A stretch of DNA of 64,000 nt, taken from assembly GCF_000772045.1 (NCBI RefSeq), contig NZ_CP009754.1, forward strand, positions 434,001 to 498,000, given 5' to 3'. Below, in pieces: positions 59,718 through 64,000 of the stretch. How positions within the stretch are numbered: position 1 is the stretch's first letter; every line of letters begins with the position of its first letter. This DNA is from Streptomyces sp. CCM_MD2014. GTDB taxonomy: Bacteria > Actinomycetota > Actinomycetes > Streptomycetales > Streptomycetaceae. The notes beneath the pieces are model-generated. The model saw only the letters and a list, made by a program, of their open reading frames with translations. It was not told where the DNA came from and searched no databases. The translations under genes and the position numbers were made by a program.

Positions 59718-60454
59718 GCGTGGCCTCCCAGCTCGGCGAGGTCCTTGACGACGCGGTCGGCGCCGTGGGCGTACAGGGCGTCGGTCTGGCCGACGCGGTC
59801 GACGCCGACGACGTAGCCGAAGTGTCCGGAGCGGCCCGCGTCCATGCCGGCCAGCGCGTCCTCGAAGACCGCGGCGCGGGAGGCCTCGACGCCGAGGTCG
59901 CGGGCGGCGGCGAGGAAGGTGTCGGGACGGGGTTTGCCGGGCAGTTTCCGCTCCCGGGCCACCACGCCGTCGATCCGTACGTCGAACAGCCGCTCGGCGT
60001 CGATGGAGCGCAGCACGTCCCGGGTGTTGGCGCTGGAGGAGACGATCGCGGTGGCGAGGCCGGCGGCGCGGACGGCGTCGATGTAGCGCAGCGTGCCCTC
60101 GTAGGGTTCCACGCCGTCGGTGCGGATCTTCTCCAGGAGGAGTTCGTTCTTGCGGTTGCCGACGCCGTTGACCGTCCGCGCGTCCGGGGGGTCGTCGGGG
60201 GTGCCCTCGGGCAGTTCGATGCCGCGGGAGGCGAGGAAGGAGCGGACGCCGTCGGCGCGGGGGCGGCCGTCGACGTACTGGTCGTAGTCGGAGTCGGTGA
60301 AGGGACGGAAGCCCGCGCCGTCCCGCTCGCGCAGGAAGGCGTCGAAGGTCGCCTTCCAGGCGGCGGCGTGCACCACCGCGGTCCTGGTGACGACCCCGTC
60401 GAGGTCGAAGAGGCAGGCCTGGATGTCGTCGGGAAGTCCGAGCTGCGTCGTCAT
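59714..60454 (-). CDS. HAD-family beta-phosphoglucomutase
   Basis: 246 residues. The nucleophile motif CLFDLDGVVT (first Asp) is at about residue 15-24. A cap domain follows with FTDSDYDQYVDGRPRADGVR. Later are VSSSANTRDVL (motif II), GKPRPDTFLAAARDLG (Lys, motif III) and VFEDALAGMDAGRSGHFGYV (motif IV). It should turn beta-glucose 1-phosphate from the GH65 partner into glucose 6-phosphate. Translation of the GH65 gene is coupled to its stop. The ATG at 60454 is chosen; a GTG at 60463 is possible. Confidence 0.9.
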   Translation of the reverse strand: MTTQLGLPDDIQACLFDLDGVVTRTAVVHAAAWKATFDAFLRERDGAGFRPFTDSDYDQYVDGRPRADGVRSFLASRGIELPEGTPDDPPDARTVNGVGNRKNELLLEKIRTDGVEPYEGTLRYIDAVRAAGLATAIVSSSANTRDVLRSIDAERLFDVRIDGVVARERKLPGKPRPDTFLAAARDLGVEASRAAVFEDALAGMDAGRSGHFGYVVGVDRVGQTDALYAHGADRVVKDLAELGGHA

Positions 60455-60508
60455 ACCCCCCACAGTTCCCCGTCGGGGCGGCTCCGATCAGGTGACACAC
60501 TGTGGGAC

Positions 60509-61207
60509 GTGCCGCTGACGTTCGAGGACCTGCTCGCCCGTGCCCGCCGCCTGCCCCGGGACGGACGGCGCGCGATCCTGGGCATCGCGGGCCCTCCCGG
60601 TGCGGGAAAGTCGACGCTCGCGGGGAATCTGGTGCGGGAGCTGAACGGCACGGGCGAGCCCTGGGTGGCGCACGTGCCGATGGACGGTTTCCACCTGGCC
60701 GACGCCGAACTGGACCGGCTGGGCCGCCGGGACCGCAAGGGGGCGCCGGACACCTTCGACGCGGCCGGGTACGCGGCGCTGCTGGAGCGGTTGCGCCAGC
60801 AGGACACGGGGTCCGACGGCGACGTCGTGTACGCGCCCGGCTTCGAGCGGGTGCTGGAGCAGCCGATCGCCGGGGCCCTGCCGGTGCCGCCGGCCGCCCG
60901 GCTCGTCGTGACGGAGGGCAACTACCTGCTGCTGGAGAGCGGGGCCTGGGCGCGGGTGCGGCCCCGGCTCGACGAGGTGTGGTTCTGCGCGCTGGAGGAG
61001 ACGGAGCGCGTCCGGCGGCTCGTGGCGCGGCACGAGCGCTTCGGCAAGTCACCGGCGGACGCGGCCGCGTGGGCGCTGGGGCCCGACCGGCGCAACGCCG
61101 AACTGGTCGCCGCGACCCGGCACCGGGCCGACCTGGTGGTACCGGCGGACGCCGTGACCGGCCCGCCCCCGGAGTCGCGGGGACCGGCGCCCTCAACGCC
61201 CGGCTGA
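60509..61207 (+). CDS. P-loop nucleoside/nucleotide kinase-like protein
   Basis: 232 residues. Walker A is IAGPPGAGKST with Lys34. HVPMDGFHLADAELDRLGRR is typical of the uridine kinase/PanK-like group, with VVYAPGFERVLEQPI and LVVTEGNYLLLESGAWARVR near the active site. ARHERFGKSPADAAAWALG forms the lid. It phosphorylates a small hydroxyl compound (nucleoside, pantothenate or sugar-like). It is divergent from the GH65/phosphoglucomutase pair. The GTG at 60509 has a poor ribosome binding site (TGGGAC), so the start is uncertain. Confidence 0.85.
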   Translation: MPLTFEDLLARARRLPRDGRRAILGIAGPPGAGKSTLAGNLVRELNGTGEPWVAHVPMDGFHLADAELDRLGRRDRKGAPDTFDAAGYAALLERLRQQDTGSDGDVVYAPGFERVLEQPIAGALPVPPAARLVVTEGNYLLLESGAWARVRPRLDEVWFCALEETERVRRLVARHERFGKSPADAAAWALGPDRRNAELVAATRHRADLVVPADAVTGPPPESRGPAPSTPG

Positions 61208-61253
61208 GGCGGTCACTGCCGGTCCGGTACGGTCACTCCTCGTCCGCGACGGG

Positions 61254-61424
61254 TCACTCCTCGTCGAAATCGTCCGGGCGGACGTGCGCCTCCTCCAGGG
61301 CCTCGCGCAGGGTCCGGCCGGTGCCGCCGGGCGGGCGGGGCTCGTCCTCGCGGCGGCGTGCGGGTTGCTCGAGAACGTCGTCGGTGGTGTCGGTCTTCGG
61401 CCGGTTCTCTTCCGGGACGGTCAT
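61254..61424 (-). CDS. Small acidic hypothetical protein
   Basis: 56 residues: TVPEENRPKTDTTDDVLEQP followed by a charged middle and TLREALEEAHVRPDDFDEE. It has no membrane or signal segment. The ATG at 61424 has GAGGAG about 8 nt upstream, a good reason to believe it is translated. Function unknown. Confidence 0.62.
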   Translation of the reverse strand: MTVPEENRPKTDTTDDVLEQPARRREDEPRPPGGTGRTLREALEEAHVRPDDFDEE

Positions 61425-61638
61425 GACGTCGGCTCCTCGTCCGTGTCTGCGGGTCCTTGTGGGGCGGCGGGTTCCCGTGCGACGCGGTGCTATCCCCGTC
61501 CGGGACCGTGCGGTTCCCCTCCGGGCGGCGCGATGCCGTCCGGGGCGTGCCGCGTGTGCGGTGGTCCGCCCTGGCCGGCGCCGGGGGTGAGCTATGTTGA
61601 CCTCCGTGGGAGACATGGGAGACAGAGGAGACGCACCC

Positions 61639-62556
61639 GTGCCATCGCCGCAGCAGGCACGCGCACAGGCGTCGGCGATCACGTCCGGACGGGCGGCCCC
61701 CGAGTCGGAGATCTCCCCCACCTCCCGGCTCCGGACGCTGTTCGACCGGCCCCGCCTCTCCCCGGGACAGCGGCGCATCGCCCAGTACCTCATCGAGCAC
61801 CTCACCGAGGCGGCGTTCCTGTCGATCACCGACCTGGCCGACCGGGTCGGCGTGAGCCAGCCCTCGGTGACGCGGTTCGCCTCGGCGGTCGGCTTCAGCG
61901 GCTACCCGGCGCTGCGGGAGCGGCTCCAGGCGATCGCGCTCGGCGGCCGGGGCGGTATCGCGGCCGAGGAGAGCCGCGGCAACGAACTCCAGGCGGCCGT
62001 GGACGCCGAGATCGAGAACCTGGAGAACCTGCGGCGCGACTTCGCCGACGCCGACCGGGTGATCGACGTCGGCCGCCAACTGGCCGCCTCCGCGCCACTG
62101 ACCGTCCTCGGGCTGCGCATCTCCGTCTCGCTCGCCGAGTACTTCGCCTACGCGGCCCGCCGTATCCACCCCGACGTACGCCTGGTCACCCTGGGCGGCA
62201 CCGTCGCCTACGACGCCCTGCTGCAGTCCAGGGAGGCCGGCGGCACCTGGGTGCTGGCCTTCTCCATGCCCCGGCACGCCCACGAGACGCTGGGCGCCGT
62301 GCGCGTGGCACGCGGTGCCGGACTGAAGGTGGCGTTGATCACCGACCTGGCGCTCGGCCCCGTCGTGGACGAGGCCGACGTCACCTTCGCCACGGGCACG
62401 GGGTCCCGGCTGGTCTTCGACTCCTACGCGGCGCCGGGCGTGATGTGCGCGGCGCTGCTCCAGGCCATGACGGACGCCGACCCCGGACGGACGCAGGCCC
62501 GGCTGGAGGAGTACGAGCAGGTCGCCGACCAGCACCAGTTCTTCCTGCGGGACTGA
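61639..62556 (+). CDS. MurR/RpiR-family transcriptional regulator
   Basis: 305 residues. The N-terminal helix-turn-helix (LSPGQRRIAQYLIEHLTEAA, LSITDLADRVGVSQPSVTRF, ASAVGFSGYPALRERLQ) spans about 35-105. A SIS sugar-phosphate-binding domain follows (LTVLGLRISVSLAEYFAYAA, GTWVLAFSMPRHAHETLGAV, LITDLALGPVVDEADVTFAT). RpiR proteins respond to phosphosugars, so the nearby GH65/phosphoglucomutase genes are possible targets. The GTG at 61639 was preferred because GAGGAG lies 8 nt upstream; ATGs at 61594 and 61615 would extend it by up to 15 residues. Confidence 0.9.
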   Translation: MPSPQQARAQASAITSGRAAPESEISPTSRLRTLFDRPRLSPGQRRIAQYLIEHLTEAAFLSITDLADRVGVSQPSVTRFASAVGFSGYPALRERLQAIALGGRGGIAAEESRGNELQAAVDAEIENLENLRRDFADADRVIDVGRQLAASAPLTVLGLRISVSLAEYFAYAARRIHPDVRLVTLGGTVAYDALLQSREAGGTWVLAFSMPRHAHETLGAVRVARGAGLKVALITDLALGPVVDEADVTFATGTGSRLVFDSYAAPGVMCAALLQAMTDADPGRTQARLEEYEQVADQHQFFLRD

Positions 62557-62629
62557 GCCGGCCCCGCCGGGGCGGTCCTGCGACGGCGACGGGCGGTGCG
62601 CACGAGGGGCCGCTCCCGTCAAAGCAGGA

Positions 62630-62643
62630 ATGAATGTTTTCAT
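62630..62643. promoter_or_regulatory. AT-rich operator candidate downstream of the RpiR gene
   Basis: ATGAA-TGTT-TTCAT is a perfect 5-bp inverted repeat. It lies in an unusually AT-rich 60-bp patch (62620-62680, including CATATATAAATACTG) that stands out from the GC-rich surroundings. The patch may be the promoter of the gene at 62890. The rest of 62557-62889 shows no gene. Confidence 0.4.
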
Positions 62644-62889
62644 ACTCCTTGCAAAGCAGATGGCATATATAAATACTGCTCACGGATCGCGCCCCGGCCG
62701 CCCCGGAGCGCGTCCACCACCTGCCGCGAACACTCGGCCGCCGACTCCTACCCGCTCCGGCGCACCAGGTGTTCCGGTCGGGCGTCGCATGCGCGAGCGC
62801 CCGCGGCGGTCCCGGTCGTCCCCTGGACCGGGGCCGCCCCCCCACCCGTCGCCCACCCCGTCGACGCCGCACCCCCGGAAGCGATGATC

Positions 62890-63267
62890 ATGCCCCTGAC
62901 GACCACGCGCATCAGCCCGGACTGGCCCTGCCAGGTCAAGACGCCCGGCAGCTACGACTGGGAACGCTCGGCCACCAGGTGGCTGCGCGAGCTGGTGCCG
63001 GCCCGCTACGCCGGCTATCCGGCCCTGATCCGCCACCCGGTGCTGCTCGCCCGGCATGCGCAGCTCCAGGTCCAGCAGGAGATCCGGGTGGCCCGCACCG
63101 CGTTGCAGACCGCCCGCGCGGACCTGCCCCGGCTCGGGCTGCAGGAGGCGGCCATCGAGCACACCATCAAGCTGTACGCGGCGGAGGTCCTCCAGTTGCA
63201 GCACATCGCGCGCAGCGTGCGGGCGGTCACCGAGGCACTGGCCGAGCGGGGCTCCGCCGGACGCTGA
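62890..63267 (+). CDS. Conserved hypothetical protein
   Basis: 125 residues, mostly alpha-helical, soluble. Conserved-looking segments are RISPDWPCQVKTPGSYDWER, SATRWLRELVPARYAGYPAL, HPVLLARHAQLQVQQEIRVA and AAIEHTIKLYAAEVLQLQHI. It resembles small Streptomyces proteins of unknown function. The ATG at 62890 has GGAAGCG at a good distance, unlike the ATG at 62884. Confidence 0.78.
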   Translation: MPLTTTRISPDWPCQVKTPGSYDWERSATRWLRELVPARYAGYPALIRHPVLLARHAQLQVQQEIRVARTALQTARADLPRLGLQEAAIEHTIKLYAAEVLQLQHIARSVRAVTEALAERGSAGR

Positions 63268-63281
63268 CCGGCCGGACCGCC

Positions 63282-63773
63282 TCAGTCGACCGGGTGTCCC
63301 GGCCGGATGGTGCGGGCGTCGGCGAGTCGCAGCAGCGGGCCGCCGGCGGCCTTCTCGCGGCCGCCCCACTCGACGGGCTCGAGGACGAAACCGGTGTGGT
63401 CGCCTCCCCGGACCCGCTCCAGGACCCGGCCGACGAACCACGCCTCGGCGTCCTCCAGCACGACGGCCCCGCCGTACGCCTCCCGCCAGTGGACCCGCCG
63501 GAACTTGTCCTCGTCGTCGCCGGTGTGCCCGCCGAACAGCTCGGCCGTCTCCCGCCGGTCGCGGGCGAGCAGATGGACCGCGAGGACGTCGGCGGACCGT
63601 GCGACGCGGAAGGTCCGGTTGACGTCGGAGATCCAGACGGCGTACCGCACGGGCCGGATGGAGCACTGCGAGGAGAAGCCGACCAGGCAGCCGGCCCGTT
63701 CCCCGTCCGCGGCGGCCGTGACGACGCACATGTCCGGGTCGAGCCGGTCCAGGAAGACGTCCATGGCGGCCAT
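63282..63773 (-). CDS. Flavin reductase-like domain protein
   Basis: 163 residues of the FMN-binding split-barrel flavin reductase type: FLDRLDPDMCVVTAAADGER, GCLVGFSSQCSIRPVRYAVW, ISDVNRTFRVARSADVLAVH and LLARDRRETAELFGGHTGDD. It probably reduces FMN/FAD with NAD(P)H for a partner monooxygenase, or binds flavin itself. The start is uncertain among a GTG at 63782 and ATGs at 63773 and 63764, none with a strong ribosome binding site. Confidence 0.85.
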   Translation of the reverse strand: MAAMDVFLDRLDPDMCVVTAAADGERAGCLVGFSSQCSIRPVRYAVWISDVNRTFRVARSADVLAVHLLARDRRETAELFGGHTGDDEDKFRRVHWREAYGGAVVLEDAEAWFVGRVLERVRGGDHTGFVLEPVEWGGREKAAGGPLLRLADARTIRPGHPVD

Positions 63774-63838
63774 GTTAGGCACGCCGGGGCGGCACCGGGC
63801 GGGGCGGGCGGGCGGCTCGGGCGGGCGGCTCCGACGGC

Positions 63839-64000
63839 TCAGGTGGCGAGAAGGCGGCGCAGAGCCGTGCGCAGCGCGGTGACGAAGGCGTCGCGGGCGG
63901 GCTCGTCGAGGGCGTCCAGGGACAGGTAGGGATTGAGGTCCTCCAGTTCGACCAGCAGCAGCTCACCGTCGGGCGCGCGGCAGGCGTCGACGCGCTGGAT
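63839..64000 (-). CDS. C-terminal fragment of an ATP-grasp-like protein, 5' end beyond window
   Basis: 53 residues before TGA: IQRVDACRAPDGELLLVELE, DLNPYLSLDALDEPARDAFV, TALRTALRRLLAT. The pattern VELEDLNPYLSLD resembles the metal-binding end of ATP-grasp proteins (acidic residue, then Asn-Pro). The frame is open to the window edge. Too little is visible for a firm identification. Confidence 0.5.
   Translation of the reverse strand: MQRVDACRAPDGELLLVELEDLNPYLSLDALDEPARDAFVTALRTALRRLLAT

Noticed and set aside
57339..61196. A 1285-codon frame running through the GH65 gene and further upstream
   Set aside because: Only the part from the GTG at 59717 is GH65; the upstream extension is antisense to the kinase and out of frame with the phosphoglucomutase, and is low-complexity.

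Overview
The window is high-GC actinobacterial DNA, almost certainly from a Streptomyces chromosome. The signs are about 70% GC, GTG starts, purine-rich ribosome binding sites, and many Streptomyces families: roadblock proteins, DUF397/Xre regulators, LAL regulators, GH64 glucanase and liv-type transporters. No rRNA, tRNA or CRISPR array was seen. Both window edges cut a gene: a DHA2 MFS transporter on the left and an ATP-grasp-like C-terminus on the right.

Region 1 (1-12.8 kb) looks like ordinary chromosome. It holds an MFS exporter divergent from an FprA-type ferredoxin-NADP reductase, with a palindrome and an iron-box-like site between them. A reverse-strand cluster of three roadblock/LC7 proteins and one DUF4388-type protein follows, without a GTPase. 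Then come a BrkB membrane protein, an SDR, an unrecognised protein and a complete paoABC-type molybdenum aldehyde oxidase operon.

Region 2 (about 12.77-27.88 kb) is an accessory island. A 12-bp direct repeat (CTGAGCACCAGT) lies at both edges, between the paoC stop codon and a perfect palindromic terminator that probably once served paoC. Inside are an amine-oxidase-like flavoprotein, an aldo/keto reductase, a frameshifted zinc dehydrogenase, an HbpS/GlcG-like protein, an ABM protein, a PfpI-like protein and a formaldehyde dehydrogenase. Around them are many fossils: a Tn3 transposase tail, an HbpS tail, a dehydrogenase tail, a SpoIIE-phosphatase tail, and a decayed copy of an IS5/RacP-like junction. 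Intact elements are an IS5-family transposase and a 2.0-kb IS with inverted repeats, a 5-bp target duplication and an oppositely oriented passenger ORF.

Region 3 (27.9-38.3 kb) holds a membrane protein with 33-residue repeats, a two-gene ATP-grasp RiPP (graspetide) locus, an ABC exporter, a whiJ-like module (HATPase, DUF397, Xre) and a DUF574 methyltransferase.

Region 4 (38.4-48.0 kb) is a translationally coupled five-gene branched-chain-amino-acid-type ABC importer, its likely PucR regulator, and a large LuxR-type regulator whose Walker A lysine is replaced by arginine.

Region 5 (48.1-64.0 kb) contains a secreted polyester hydrolase very like cutinase/PETase enzymes, a Gfo/Idh oxidoreductase, and a GNAT. 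A secreted GH64 beta-1,3-glucanase has a LacI-type operator and a 184-bp inverted-repeat (MITE-like) element at its stop codon. A SpoIIE phosphatase, a GT-C-like membrane protein, and a GH65 phosphorylase / beta-phosphoglucomutase pair follow, then a small P-loop kinase, an RpiR regulator and conserved small proteins.

All identifications come from reading translations and motifs. No database search or folding program was run.
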